This document shows positions 10,301 through 18,755 of a stretch of DNA of 64,000 nucleotides, piece by piece. A model generated the notes under the pieces. It saw only the letters and a program-made list of their open reading frames with translations, did no database searches and had not been told where the DNA came from. The stretch is from assembly GCA_018268315.1 (NCBI GenBank), contig JAFDWU010000002.1, positions 329,638-393,637 of the forward strand, in the 5' to 3' direction. Positions within the stretch are counted from its first letter, which is position 1. Each line of letters opens with the position of its first letter. Made by a program: the position numbers and the translations under genes. Origin of the DNA: Armatimonadota bacterium (GTDB lineage Bacteria; Armatimonadota; Fimbriimonadia; Fimbriimonadales; Fimbriimonadaceae).

Positions 10301-10570
10301 ATCCTTCAGATTTTCTTGGATACTGCGCCCGACTTAATCACTCAGCTAAGAGACGGACTGGAGAAGGGCGACTTTTCCGCCGCACAGGTTGCCGCGCATA
10401 CCCTCAAGGGCAGCGCGCGATCCGTAGGCGCAAACCGCCTTGGCGAGTATTGTCAGCAGATCGAAGTTGCGCTTCGCACTGAAAATCCGTGCGAATGGAG
10501 TCAGTTGGACCCGCTGTTCAACGAGCTCAAATCGGCGATTTTCGCTTCGTATTCTGATTTGGCAGCTTAA
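7325..10570 (+). CDS. Multi-PAS hybrid sensor histidine kinase with receiver and HPt domains
   Basis: A 1081-residue phosphorelay protein in one chain. Two N-terminal membrane helices (about 25-72) are followed by four PAS/PAC modules (about 88-195, 205-320, 330-450, 460-585). Next come a HisKA domain with FLANMSHEIRTPMNG (phospho-acceptor His near 607), an HATPase domain with N, G1 and G2 boxes (DTGIGIPP, GGAGLGL), a receiver domain with ILMDVQMPEMDG, and a C-terminal HPt domain with AHTLKGSARSVGA. The signal and output regulator are unknown, and no partner response regulator lies beside it. The annotated start is TTG; an ATG at 7400, just before the first membrane helix, is an alternative. 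Confidence 0.93.
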   Translation: MNLPRILVGFSVSLNSNKPQKEWILMFIAALAFEVGVAMPWLLANQIPLLKCIVGLVGFSASATFILTMVGGVQPSKWMRKRAHSQRDEFFDLTADYGCEVSPDGRILRVNAALAGVLRQTATAMSTSDFIFWIHPDDRVSVKRTIAEASRSRSAVEFDARLNVDDELRWASWIARYAETKGCLVVSGRDTTYRKVSADELFESENQYRQIVQQAHEVLFRRDQNGKWLFLNPAWTELTGYTIKETLGDSYLDYIWHEDVEFARTQFESLEKFGKTHGRHEIRYRHKDGHPVWVESSIRITYDELGQVKSIEGALIDLLERKLAEDEVKHERDLTSAIVDNAGSLIMVTESSGKIVRFNSACEEATGFRYEEVKNCEFWDLFLEEDEIPRQKWLFSRLTAGMFPSFYETNWRTRNGDLRLIAWSNTALVRPDGTIQYVISMGIDVTEKRRAEIELRQAKEQFELAVAGSSDAIWDLDLTTDCLYLSERVMDFLGYGADELPATSADYRALIHPEDFARATEAFQNYLSGKAPNYQGEYRIKHKDGGYRWILARGAASRDANGVPYRMAGSLSDITDRKVAEDELVKAREMAEESARLKSEFLANMSHEIRTPMNGVIGMTDLLIGTELDNEQREFAFTIRKSAEGLLGIINDILDFSKIEAGKMTLESQPFELQSALEDVAAILRHEALRKGLDLRVAISQEANQTFLGDSLRLRQVILNLAANGVKFTNSGCVEIQASIAKPSEKLRITVRDTGIGIPPNRLDTIFESFAQADGSHSRRYGGAGLGLTIVSQLVNLMGGEVGVLSAEGQGSEFWVEIPLPFASRSSDDESGQAGETRKLKGLRVLLAEDNEVNRKVAMRHLNNLGIEADVAADGVQTLAKATGENPYDVILMDVQMPEMDGLQATRGIRATERKLGRRTRIIALTANAMGGDREKCIEAGMDDYITKPIKADSLANALAGQTVSAANLTGEVLDFAHLADISGGDSEFEGEILQIFLDTAPDLITQLRDGLEKGDFSAAQVAAHTLKGSARSVGANRLGEYCQQIEVALRTENPCEWSQLDPLFNELKSAIFASYSDLAA

Positions 10571-10602
10571 AGCCGCAAGCCGGAGCGTCCTAATCATCAC
10601 CG

Positions 10603-11094
10603 ATGGTGATTTTGGGCGTCGATCCTGGGCTTGAGCGGATAGGCTACGGCCTTGTCCGGACGGAGGGTTCGCGCCTCGAAGTCCTCCGTCACGGACTCAT
10701 TCTGTCTCCTCGAATCAACCTGCCCGATCGCCTGGCGTTCATCCATCGCGAGTTCCGGACGCTTCTTTCGGAAACTAACCCCGACTCCCTTGCCACCGAG
10801 CGACTACTGTTCGCCGCCAACAAGACCACCGCCTTTCAGGTCGCCAAGGCGCTGGGTGTAATCCTCATGGTCGCCGGAGAGCAGGGTCTTCCGTGGGCAG
10901 AGTACAGCCCGCCCGAAGTGAAGCAGGCAGTTGTAGGAAACGGCAGCGCCGATAAGAAGCAGGTTCAGTTCATGGTTCGCAAGCTGCTATCGCTGCAGGA
11001 AGACCCGAAGCCAGACGACGTGGCAGACGCGCTCGCAATTGCGATCACTCACGCCCTTCGGAGCCGAATAACTAGTCTCGGGACCAAGCGTTAA
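10603..11094 (+). CDS. ruvC: RuvC Holliday junction endonuclease
   Basis: Resolves Holliday junctions made by RuvAB during recombination repair. The 163-residue length is standard. The acidic catalytic set is visible: D7 in GVDPGLERIGYG, E66 in TERLLF, and the C-terminal aspartates in KPDDVADALAIAITH (about 138-142). No ruvA or ruvB is nearby. The 3' end overlaps the convergent GH20 gene by 23 bases. Confidence 0.95.
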   Translation: MVILGVDPGLERIGYGLVRTEGSRLEVLRHGLILSPRINLPDRLAFIHREFRTLLSETNPDSLATERLLFAANKTTAFQVAKALGVILMVAGEQGLPWAEYSPPEVKQAVVGNGSADKKQVQFMVRKLLSLQEDPKPDDVADALAIAITHALRSRITSLGTKR

Positions 11095-13057
11095 CCAGGT
11101 TCCATGCGCCCTGGTCATGCGGCACGAAGTGCAGCGAGACAAGGTGCTCGAAGGCAGGCAGATAGCCCAGCGCGCCATCGCCAAAGTCTCTAATTCGGCG
11201 CACAACCCGCTCCACGTGCTCCTTCGCGAAGTGGCAGCGCTCAACATCGGCGAGCGAGCCGCCGCAGTTAAGATGAGTTGCCTGCGCGATCTTCGCAAGC
11301 TCTTCGAATATCTGCCGAGCGGGCGCTAGGCACGAGACTGCCACCCCCGGCAAGCTCTGAGCATACGCCTGATGGGCTTGCTCGGCAAGCACCACAAACT
11401 CGATGGAATACTTCAAGAACTGGCTGACCCCGCGCGCTGACGGGTTCGGAGCCATCTCAGTCGCACGCTCGGCAAGCGCAATCGCCCGCTCTCCCATTTC
11501 TCCGCCCAGCTCGCTAGCGTGATGCTTCCACGCCAGGAACGGGTTGCCTTGCAGCAGGAGGCGGCACTTAAGCGAACTTCGGTGAGAGGAAAAGGAAAAG
11601 GGGCCGCCGAGCGTTTGAAGCTCGATGCCCATGATGCGCGCCCACTCGCCGTAGCCTTCGGCTTCATCCTCGTAGGCGCCAAGCGAATCGACCGCCTGGC
11701 TGCTGAGATACTGCAGCATCGGCACCTTGTCCACCAACTCACCTTCAAAAGCCATGCCGCTATCGGTGTGATAAGTTCTCGTACGGTAAGAAAACTTATG
11801 GCTGCCGAGGGTGCCCTCGATCTGGCCAAATTGCTCGAGGTTCCGGCCCATCATGCTCATGCCGCTAATCGCCATCAAGCGACCGAGAAGCGGCGAGTAA
11901 AGGTTCGCGGGCATCGTAATGGCAAGCTCGGAGGCGCCGTTCTCCCATTCGTAAACCAGTTCCAGCAGCTTTCCAGCCTGCCGGAGCGTGAAGCGGCGAA
12001 CGGAATCCTGCACCGCTTCCGCGACGAGCGCATTCGCCAGCTTGACCACCGGAGGGGCGTGCTCGGTATCGGAGCTTTCATCATCTGGCGCTTTGATTTG
12101 CGCCTTGATGTGCGCAGTAGGATGAACGGGCGTTTCTTCGTTGATGAGCTTGCCGGCCATCTTCACCATGGGGAAAATGGTCTCGTAGTTGCCGAAGAGC
12201 GCGCATTCCCAAGTGGTTACGCAAACGCCAATGACCAGCGGCCGGGCATAGGCATCTTGCTCGTTCGAGCGCGCCACCGCCATATGAGCCCGGATGTTGC
12301 GCTCCGACTGCGGCACGTTGGCCCACATCGCGTTGTAGGTTTGAATCGATGGACAAAGCACCATCTGATGCTTGTTCGTTCCGCCCAAATTCGTTTGGGG
12401 AACGCCGAAGTAATCCCAGTGGAACAGAATCGTGTCGTTGGGGATGTAATCCAGCGCCTGCGGGTGCTTCGCTGCCATATCCGCCCAAATTGCGGGCCGC
12501 CTTCCCGACTCCAGCGCTTTGCGGGCTAGCTCGCCGAAGTGAAGACCGTAAAGGCGCGCCTTGCCGTCGATATTTTCACCCTGCTCGAACTCGGCGATTC
12601 GCGCCGCGCATTGCGGACATGCGCCAAGCTGATCAGTTTCATCTCCGCCAAGATGTATGAGCGGGCTCTTGAAGATGAGCATGATGTCCCGCAAAATCTT
12701 GTCGGCGAACTCAAGGAAATCCGGATTGCTTGGGCAGGCTTGCAGCCCCTTCAGCCGCTCCTCGGCAAACTTGCGGCCCTGCTCGGTTCTAAGGAAACCT
12801 TCCTGATGCCCAAGAAGGTTGATCATCGGGACAAGAGTCAATTCCGGGAATTCGTCTTGCAGCTTGTCGACCATTTCTGGGGTCAGCGCCCCGTTTCCCG
12901 CCGCCCAAGGCGCGCTTGGATAAGCGAAACGATGCTCCAGATAGAGGCCTAGAGCGTTGTAGCCCGAGGAAAGCGAAAGTTCGCAGATTCGACGAAGGTG
13001 GTCGTGGGTGGGCGCTTGCTCCCTTGCCAAGTCGTAAGACCACATTCGGAATTCCAT
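11072..13057 (-). CDS. Glycoside hydrolase family 20 (beta-hexosaminidase-like)
   Basis: A 661-residue predicted exo-glycosidase. The N-terminal 350 residues look like a GH20 TIM barrel with the catalytic Asp-Glu pair in HLGGDE (135-140), the second acid acting as proton donor in this family. There is no obvious signal peptide, so it probably acts on imported N-acetylhexosaminides or recycled cell-wall sugars in the cytoplasm. The C-terminal half is helical and not recognised. Two starts (M1 and M5) are possible. Confidence 0.85.
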   Translation of the reverse strand: MEFRMWSYDLAREQAPTHDHLRRICELSLSSGYNALGLYLEHRFAYPSAPWAAGNGALTPEMVDKLQDEFPELTLVPMINLLGHQEGFLRTEQGRKFAEERLKGLQACPSNPDFLEFADKILRDIMLIFKSPLIHLGGDETDQLGACPQCAARIAEFEQGENIDGKARLYGLHFGELARKALESGRRPAIWADMAAKHPQALDYIPNDTILFHWDYFGVPQTNLGGTNKHQMVLCPSIQTYNAMWANVPQSERNIRAHMAVARSNEQDAYARPLVIGVCVTTWECALFGNYETIFPMVKMAGKLINEETPVHPTAHIKAQIKAPDDESSDTEHAPPVVKLANALVAEAVQDSVRRFTLRQAGKLLELVYEWENGASELAITMPANLYSPLLGRLMAISGMSMMGRNLEQFGQIEGTLGSHKFSYRTRTYHTDSGMAFEGELVDKVPMLQYLSSQAVDSLGAYEDEAEGYGEWARIMGIELQTLGGPFSFSSHRSSLKCRLLLQGNPFLAWKHHASELGGEMGERAIALAERATEMAPNPSARGVSQFLKYSIEFVVLAEQAHQAYAQSLPGVAVSCLAPARQIFEELAKIAQATHLNCGGSLADVERCHFAKEHVERVVRRIRDFGDGALGYLPAFEHLVSLHFVPHDQGAWNLVNAWSRD

Positions 13058-13118
13058 GGGTCGGTAAGTTTACTGGGTTTACCGCTGGAAACTGTCAGTA
13101 CCTTGGGTGTTTGTTAAG

Positions 13119-13147
13119 GCTTGACGGCGCTTAAAGCGCCGTCAAGC
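13119..13147 (-). terminator. Hairpin terminator after the aldo/keto reductase gene
   Basis: A near-perfect inverted repeat (GCTTGACGGCGC, loop TTAAA, then its complement) begins 8 bases beyond the reductase stop codon. The following T-run is weak, but its position and GC-rich 12-bp stem fit an intrinsic terminator. Confidence 0.7.
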
Positions 13148-13155
13148 AACAGCGT

Positions 13156-14154
13156 TTACCGCTTTAGGAACGCCATGCCCGTCATACCATAGCGGTCGCC
13201 GGTTCCTTCCAGAGACTTGAGCTCATCCAAGTCCTCACTGGTTAGCTGGACCCCGGCGGATAGCGCATTCTGCTCCAGCCACTTCACGCGCTTCGTGCCA
13301 GGAATTGGGATAACGTGCTCACCTTGAGCAAGCACCCATGCAAGCGCAATCTGCGCCGGGGCTACGCATTTCCGAGCCGCGATCTCTTCCACCACCGATA
13401 CGAGCTTCAGGTTAGTCTCGAAGTTATCGCCTTGGAAGCGAGGCATGTTGCGGCGACCGTCGGTTTCGGCCAGGTCCTCAAACTTCTTGATCTCGCCAGT
13501 TAGGAAGCCTCGCCCAAGCGGGCTATAGGCCACAAACGTGATGCCGTTCTGTTCCGTGTACGGAAGCACATCGTCCTCGAAGTCGCGGGTCCAAAGCGAG
13601 AGCTCGTTCTGAACGGCGGTAATCGGCGCAACCTTGCGCGCTCGCTCGATGGTCTCAACCCCTACTTCCGAAAGCCCGATGTAGCGGACCTTGCCTTGAT
13701 CCACAAGCTCTTTCATCGCGCCGACGGTCTCTTCGATCGGCACACGATCGTCCACGCGATGCTGGTAGTACAAGTCGATGTGGTCCACTCCAAGCCGCTT
13801 GATGCTTTGATCAAACGCCTTTTTGATGTACTCGGGAGTGCCATCCACAATCCACGGGGCGTTTGCGGCAACCAAATCTTGGTGAGAAGTCATCGCGCGG
13901 TCGAAGACATTGCCAAACTTCGTGGCAAGGAACACGTCATCTCGGCGGTCCTTCAAGACCTTGCTAAGAAGCTCCTCATTCTTGCCTGAACCGTAAACGT
14001 CGGCGGTGTCCCAAAAGTTGATGCCAAGCTCGAGAGCGCGGTTGAGAGTGCGGATCGACTCCGCATCGTCCGGCGAGCCGTACGCCCACGACATCCCCAT
14101 GCAGCCTAAGCCAATCTCTCCAACAGAATCCAAACCAATTGTTCGATGCTTCAT
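13156..14154 (-). CDS. Aldo/keto reductase
   Basis: A 332-residue NADP(H)-dependent oxidoreductase of the AKR fold. GLGCMGMSWAYG marks the first strand, DTADVYGSGKNEELL holds the catalytic Asp and Tyr, and YYQHRVDDRVPIEETV and VPIAYSPL-like segments (here FVAYSPLGRGFLTG) are typical of the YakC/AKR13-type group. The frame stays open upstream to 14286, but the ATG at 14154 starts exactly at the conserved N-terminus and lies just after the queE stop, so it is preferred. The physiological substrate is unknown. Confidence 0.9.
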   Translation of the reverse strand: MKHRTIGLDSVGEIGLGCMGMSWAYGSPDDAESIRTLNRALELGINFWDTADVYGSGKNEELLSKVLKDRRDDVFLATKFGNVFDRAMTSHQDLVAANAPWIVDGTPEYIKKAFDQSIKRLGVDHIDLYYQHRVDDRVPIEETVGAMKELVDQGKVRYIGLSEVGVETIERARKVAPITAVQNELSLWTRDFEDDVLPYTEQNGITFVAYSPLGRGFLTGEIKKFEDLAETDGRRNMPRFQGDNFETNLKLVSVVEEIAARKCVAPAQIALAWVLAQGEHVIPIPGTKRVKWLEQNALSAGVQLTSEDLDELKSLEGTGDRYGMTGMAFLKR

Positions 14155-14182
14155 ACGCTTTCCGTTACGAATCCTAGCCCTG

Positions 14183-14869
14183 CTATGTTCCCCTGGTATT
14201 TCCAAACAAATCGATGTGCAACCGGGGCGACAACCTAAACCCGTGTTCGATGCAAATTGGCGTGAGTTTCTTCGCAGTGTCCGCAAGCTTTTCCGATTCC
14301 GTGCCCTCCGGCATCAGGAGAATTCGCTCCGAAGGCGCCTTCAACGCTCGCTGCAACTCAAGGATTTCTGGAAGGTCACCTGCTTCGGCGACCACGAACT
14401 TAAGCTGGTAATCGTAAGCGCCGATTAGCCTTCGCAAGGGCTCTACATTCTTCCTTGTTTCGCGATGCTTGGCAGTCAGGGCATCTTCGCTTAGTTCGGG
14501 ATCAGAATTGCTGAGCTTTGGACTGATCGACATCAAATCGCACTCCACCTGCCGGAAGACCGTGCCGGCGGTTTCAATCGTAATCACTTTTCCAGCGGCG
14601 CGTAACGATGTGGCCAGCGGTTCAATAGCATCGAACAGCATGGGCTCGCCGCCGGTGATTACAATATGCTTGGAACCCGCTTTGATGGCTTCTGCCGCCA
14701 CTTCTTCAATCTCCCGAATTGGGCCTTCGGGCTTCCAGCTCGCGTAAGGCGTATCGCACCAGCGGCAGCGCAAATTGCATCCACTGAAGCGGATGAAGAA
14801 GGAAGGCGTTCCTGCCCAGATGCCCTCGCCCTGCAGGCTCAGGAAGGTTTCCGCAATGCGCCCTTTCAT
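14183..14869 (-). CDS. queE: 7-carboxy-7-deazaguanine synthase
   Basis: Radical-SAM enzyme of queuosine/7-deazaguanine synthesis, converting carboxytetrahydropterin to 7-carboxy-7-deazaguanine. [11 protein letters not shown] provides the cluster cysteines C31, C35 and C38, and SLQGEG and TGGEPML follow the family pattern. The start overlaps queC by 4 bases. No queD or queF is in the window, so the pathway is only partly represented here. Confidence 0.94.
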   Translation of the reverse strand: MKGRIAETFLSLQGEGIWAGTPSFFIRFSGCNLRCRWCDTPYASWKPEGPIREIEEVAAEAIKAGSKHIVITGGEPMLFDAIEPLATSLRAAGKVITIETAGTVFRQVECDLMSISPKLSNSDPELSEDALTAKHRETRKNVEPLRRLIGAYDYQLKFVVAEAGDLPEILELQRALKAPSERILLMPEGTESEKLADTAKKLTPICIEHGFRLSPRLHIDLFGNTRGT

Positions 14870-15555
14870 CGCTTCATCAGATGAGCCAACGCGGGGTCAT
14901 GCAGGCCCAGCGCCTCGAAGCCCTCGCGACGAAGGGAGCAGGAGTCGCAGTGGCCACATGCCCGCCCATCTCGGTCGGGGTCGTAGCAAGAATGAGTCAA
15001 CGAGTAATCCACGCCAAGCTCAAGCCCCATCGCGATAATTTCCGACTTCGTGAGAGCGATGAGCGGCGTGTGAATGTGGAATCGGTGCCCCTCCACTCCT
15101 GCCTTGGTGGCGAACTGGGCAAGCGTCTCGAAGGCGGCGATGAACTCCGGGCGGCAGTCGGGATAGCCGCTGTAATCCACCGAGTTCACCCCGATGAATA
15201 GGTCGTGAATGCCTTCGGCTTCGGCAAGGCCAAGCGCCAGCGAAAGGAAAAGCGTGTTGCGAGCGGGCACGTAGGTGACCGGGATGCCCGCTCGATGCGA
15301 TGGCTCATCCTTGGGAACGCTTATCGAAGCATCGGTGAGCGCGGAGCCACCAATCTCGTTCAGGTTAACGGAAAGAAATACGTGCCGATGCGCACCAATT
15401 GAGGCCGAAACTGCTTTGGCGGCGTCCAACTCCGCGCGATGGCGTTGTCCATAAGAAACGGTAAGGCAGGTCGCCTCGTACCCCTCCGCCTTCGCCACCG
15501 CAAGACAAGTCGCAGAATCCAACCCCCCGCTAAGCAAAACAACGCATCGTTTCAC
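14866..15555 (-). CDS. queC: 7-cyano-7-deazaguanine synthase
   Basis: ATP-dependent enzyme making preQ0 from carboxy-deazaguanine, the step after QueE. The PP-loop SGGLDS is at residues 9-14, and the C-terminal zinc site reads [17 protein letters not shown]. The 229-residue length is normal. It lies upstream of queE and overlaps it by 4 bases, forming a queC-queE unit. Confidence 0.95.
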   Translation of the reverse strand: MKRCVVLLSGGLDSATCLAVAKAEGYEATCLTVSYGQRHRAELDAAKAVSASIGAHRHVFLSVNLNEIGGSALTDASISVPKDEPSHRAGIPVTYVPARNTLFLSLALGLAEAEGIHDLFIGVNSVDYSGYPDCRPEFIAAFETLAQFATKAGVEGHRFHIHTPLIALTKSEIIAMGLELGVDYSLTHSCYDPDRDGRACGHCDSCSLRREGFEALGLHDPALAHLMKR

Positions 15556-15569
15556 ACCCTAGAGTCTAC

Positions 15570-16076
15570 TTAAGAGCCAGGGAAAAGCTGTCGTATCGTC
15601 GCGACCGTCAAGTAAAGATGATTGGGATCATCCAGCAGCGCCATGAACCCGAAATCAAGGCCGAGATACCAATCCCGAGCCCGCTCATCCTTCGCGTGCA
15701 AAACCAGGGCATGAATGCCTATTTCGCGCGCAGCGCGCTCTACTTGCAGAATCGCTCTTGTGAGGCATAACCGTCCCAGACCCTTGCCCTGCATCGACTG
15801 ATCCACTGCAAGCCTGCCTAGCAAAACGACTCCAATGTCGCCTTTCGGCAAGTTTTTCTTGGGAACATCCGCGGCTTCCACGGTCCGCGTAACGAGCGTG
15901 TAGTAGGCCAGAATTCGTTCATGGCCCGGCTCGCTTACCGCCACATGCGTGACGCCAACATTGCGGTCGGCGTTTTGCCGTGCTTGGCGAAGTAGGAATT
16001 CGTTGAGAGCGGGAGTCCCGCAATCGAACGACTCGCGGTCATGATGTGCCGCGAGGGGTTCAAAAGCGAAGGTCAA
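15570..16076 (-). CDS. GNAT acetyltransferase, probable TacT-like toxin
   Basis: A 168-residue acetyltransferase with the GNAT acetyl-CoA loop in QSMQGKGLGRLCL. The opening CGTPALNEFLLRQARQN pattern is typical of toxins that acetylate aminoacyl-tRNA and block translation. It lies directly downstream of, and overlaps by 4 bases, a DUF1778 protein, which is the standard antitoxin-toxin order for this class. The toxin role is inferred from family and context. Which tRNA is targeted cannot be read. Confidence 0.85.
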   Translation of the reverse strand: MTFAFEPLAAHHDRESFDCGTPALNEFLLRQARQNADRNVGVTHVAVSEPGHERILAYYTLVTRTVEAADVPKKNLPKGDIGVVLLGRLAVDQSMQGKGLGRLCLTRAILQVERAAREIGIHALVLHAKDERARDWYLGLDFGFMALLDDPNHLYLTVATIRQLFPGS

Positions 16077-16366
16077 CGCTCGCCCGTCGCCTTTCGCAAC
16101 TCTTCGACCGACTTCTTCAGCGCGGCGGTCGGCGGGGCGGGCGCGGCGAGCGAATCGACGAATAGCTTGAAGTCGCGCTCTGTCAGAACGATTCGCGCAT
16201 GTTCGGCAAGCACCGCTTGCGCTTTGTCGGCAAGGGCTGACTCAGTGAAGTCGGTTATGGATTGACCCAAGAGCGCGGCTGCTTCTTCAGCCCTCTTCTT
16301 GATCTGAGTGCTGACCCGGCAGCTTAGGCGCGAATAGGCTCCGCCAGAATCGTGAGGTATCGCCAT
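16073..16366 (-). CDS. DUF1778 antitoxin, TacA-like
   Basis: A 97-residue protein with an N-terminal ribbon-helix-helix segment (RLSCRVSTQIKKRAEEAAALLGQSITDF) and a flexible C-terminal tail, the expected design for a DUF1778 antitoxin. Such proteins bind DNA to repress the operon and use the tail to neutralise the GNAT toxin. The tail (FKLFVDSLAAPAPPTAALKK) carries the FxxFxxxLxxPP-like toxin-binding pattern common in the family. Confidence 0.87.
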   Translation of the reverse strand: MAIPHDSGGAYSRLSCRVSTQIKKRAEEAAALLGQSITDFTESALADKAQAVLAEHARIVLTERDFKLFVDSLAAPAPPTAALKKSVEELRKATGER

Positions 16367-16397
16367 CTATGTGTCATTATGCCACACAAACAGGCTA

Positions 16398-17225
16398 TTA
16401 CGAGAAGCGTTCGATGCGATCAATCCGCACGACGATAACGGTTGTGTTATCCGAACCGCCTCCCTGCAATGCCGCGCCGACCAGCCGCCAGGCCGCCTCG
16501 GCGGGATGAAACTCGGCAAGCAACTGATGGATCGCGACGTCCTCCACATGGTTGATCAACCCATCCGAGCAAAGAAGATAGACATCGCCTTCCTGAAGAT
16601 CGTGCACCTCGACATCGGCTTCCACCGTGCCCTCGGTTCCAACTGCGCGGGTTAGCACATGCTTATAAGGGTGGTTTTCTGCTTCCTGCTCGCTTAGCAT
16701 GCCTTGGCGAATCGCTTCGTCCACCCACGTATGATCGTGAGTTAGCTGGTTCATCTCCGCGCCTCGCAGGCGATAAATGCGGCTATCGCCAACCTGCACG
16801 GTGTAAGCGCGGTCATTCAGCAGCACCAAAGCGCTTAAAGTCGTCCCCATGCCGCGACGCGCGGGAATCGCCTGACCGACATCGAACACGTACCGATTCG
16901 CAGCGGCAACCGCCGCGTGCATGGCGGCTTCGGGCTCAGCTGCCGGATGGTGAAGGTAAACGTCGATGAACGTCTTGGCGGTCAACTCGCTGGCGATTTG
17001 TCCAGCCGCATGCCCACCCATTCCATCACAAACCACGAAGACTTTGCCCCGAGAGGCAAGGATCGCGTTATCTTCGCTCTGGAAATACTCGAACTTGTCC
17101 TCGTTGTTCTCGCGAACCCGGCCAAGGTCGGTCTTGCAGGCGACCGTTACATGGGCAAGAGCGGTAAGGTCCTGGGCGGGAACGAGCTGTTCGACCGCGT
17201 AATCGGCAGTGATTTCTTCAGACAT
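16398..17225 (-). CDS. PP2C-type Ser/Thr protein phosphatase
   Basis: A 275-residue metal-dependent protein phosphatase of the Stp/PrpC type. Metal-binding and catalytic motifs are RENNEDKFEY, VVCDGMGGHAAGQIAS, GMGTTLSALVL, VGDSRIYRLR, LCSDGLINHV and GSDNTTVIVVR. It would dephosphorylate proteins modified by Hanks-type kinases in the cytoplasm, although no kinase gene is in the window. Three bases separate it from the upstream FHA gene, so the two are probably one operon. Confidence 0.93.
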   Translation of the reverse strand: MSEEITADYAVEQLVPAQDLTALAHVTVACKTDLGRVRENNEDKFEYFQSEDNAILASRGKVFVVCDGMGGHAAGQIASELTAKTFIDVYLHHPAAEPEAAMHAAVAAANRYVFDVGQAIPARRGMGTTLSALVLLNDRAYTVQVGDSRIYRLRGAEMNQLTHDHTWVDEAIRQGMLSEQEAENHPYKHVLTRAVGTEGTVEADVEVHDLQEGDVYLLCSDGLINHVEDVAIHQLLAEFHPAEAAWRLVGAALQGGGSDNTTVIVVRIDRIERFS

Positions 17226-17228
17226 CTC

Positions 17229-18140
17229 TTATTTTCCTGGGGCGCTGACCACGACGCGAAATTCCATGCTGCCAAGCCGGATAACGTCCTCTGGCGTGAA
17301 GCGCGTTCGCATGTTCGGCACAAGCTTGGCATCGTTCAGCATCGTGCCGTTGGTGCTTCCGATATCGGTGATGAAAAGGCCGTCGTCGGCAATCTCAATG
17401 ATGCCGTGCTTGCCGCTGACATAGGGATCGGCGATCACGATGTCATTGCCGTCCTTGCGGCCAAACGAGTTCATTCCCGCCTTCATCGCAAACTCCTTCC
17501 CTTCGCCGACCAGCTTTGCGGGGGCCGCCTCGACCTGGGGCGCGGCGGCCATCGCCGCCGTCTTGTTGCCGCCGAATGCCTGGGTCTGCTTGCCGGTTCC
17601 CTCGCCCGGCAGCGAAAGCTTCATTTCAAGCCCGCCAAAACTCAGCGTGTCTCCGCCGCTCAGTGTCTTTCGCTCGCCCTGCTGAATTCGATTGCCATTC
17701 AGTTTGGTGCCGTTCGTGCTGCCTAGATCTTCGAGAAGCAGCGAACCGTTCTCGTTCAAGATTTGGGCGTGGCGACGGCTTACTCGGCTGTCCGCCAGCA
17801 AGATATCCCCTTCGCGGCCAATCGAAGTCGAGCCAGGCCGGAGATGATACTCCTTACCATTCGAATCCACCAGCACCGGAAGCTGAATCGCAGGAGCGCC
17901 GAAGGCGTCATCCGGAAGCGCGCGGTCAAAGATGAGCCCGCAATCAACACAGAACATCACGCCCGCCGGATTGAAGGTCTTGCAAACGGGGCACTGAGTC
18001 GGCTTGATGGTGACGGTTGCGTTCAGGGTCGGCGCGGCGCCGAGCATAGTCTTATTGGGGTCAAACGAGCCCGGAGGTCCGCCCAGTTGGGTGCGGTTCG
18101 GATCGGATGACAGCATTTGGGTTCGGTTAGCGTCGCTCAA
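17229..18140 (-). CDS. Double-FHA protein with zinc ribbon
   Basis: A 303-residue protein built from three parts. A disordered start has repeated SDPNRTQ/FDPNKTM-like segments, plausible phospho-threonine sites. A zinc ribbon (CPVCKTFNPAGVMFCVDCG) follows near residue 50. Two FHA domains come next (about 100-170 and 215-295), each with the phosphothreonine-binding patterns SRRHAQI/GKHGIIE and GSTNGT. FHA domains read Thr phosphorylation, and the neighbouring PP2C phosphatase would reverse it. The N-terminal Thr-containing repeats could be bound by its own FHA domains after phosphorylation. That last point is inference. Confidence 0.92.
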   Translation of the reverse strand: MSDANRTQMLSSDPNRTQLGGPPGSFDPNKTMLGAAPTLNATVTIKPTQCPVCKTFNPAGVMFCVDCGLIFDRALPDDAFGAPAIQLPVLVDSNGKEYHLRPGSTSIGREGDILLADSRVSRRHAQILNENGSLLLEDLGSTNGTKLNGNRIQQGERKTLSGGDTLSFGGLEMKLSLPGEGTGKQTQAFGGNKTAAMAAAPQVEAAPAKLVGEGKEFAMKAGMNSFGRKDGNDIVIADPYVSGKHGIIEIADDGLFITDIGSTNGTMLNDAKLVPNMRTRFTPEDVIRLGSMEFRVVVSAPGK

Positions 18141-18235
18141 TTCTTCTCTCGCCGGGCTCGCGGCAATGTTGCGCCGCTGGGTTCATCATACTACGACGTA
18201 CTATCCTAGCGGAATCTCCCACTGATTCGCACTTT

Positions 18236-18244
18236 TGGTAGGAT
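18236..18244 (+). promoter_or_regulatory. Extended -10 box before the DUF3052 gene
   Basis: TG-N-TAGGAT ends 6 bases before the ATG at 18251. The predicted transcription start is therefore at or next to the start codon, giving a leaderless message. Confidence 0.4.
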
Positions 18245-18250
18245 GGGCAA

Positions 18251-18664
18251 ATGCAAAGCGCGGGATACTCGGGCACGCCGCTGGTGCAGAAACTCGGGAT
18301 CAAGCCCGGGGTCGCCGTCCACGCGCTTGACGCGCCTCCCCATTACGAAGAGCTTCTCGACCCACTGCCGGATGGCGCTCACATATTGCGCGACCACCTG
18401 TCCGGCCCCTCGACTTTCATCCACCTGTTCGCCAGTGAGCGAGCAAAGTTAGAACAACATCTTGAAGGCGTTATCAAGAACCTGGAGCCGACCGGGATTC
18501 TGTGGATTTCTTGGCCGAAGAAGGCGAGCGGCGTTCCCACAGACATCACGGAAGATGTGCTTCGCACAGTTTGCCTTCCAACCGGCTTGGTCGACGTTAA
18601 GGTCTGCGCGGTCGACGCCACTTGGTCCGGCCTCAAGTTTTATTGGCGGAATGAACTGCGATAG
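18251..18664 (+). CDS. DUF3052 family protein
   Basis: A 137-residue soluble protein. YSGTPLVQKLGIKPGVAVHALDAP and the later LWISWPKKASGVPTDITEDVLR match the DUF3052 family, whose members have no defined reaction and somewhat resemble the substrate-free part of methyltransferase-like folds. It stands alone, divergent from the FHA gene. No ribosome-binding site is visible. Confidence 0.8.
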   Translation: MQSAGYSGTPLVQKLGIKPGVAVHALDAPPHYEELLDPLPDGAHILRDHLSGPSTFIHLFASERAKLEQHLEGVIKNLEPTGILWISWPKKASGVPTDITEDVLRTVCLPTGLVDVKVCAVDATWSGLKFYWRNELR

Positions 18665-18755
18665 CCGTCAAGATTCAATCAGCGCGGTCTTGAGCCTGCA
18701 TCAAGAAAGCGTCAAACACCTATTAATGGCTCGGACCGGACCGTAATCTCTCCCT

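Noticed and set aside
11519-12529. A 336-codon open frame on the plus strand inside the GH20 gene
   Set aside because: Fully antisense to a gene with clear catalytic motifs; the translation has no recognisable domain. Such long antisense frames are common at this GC content.
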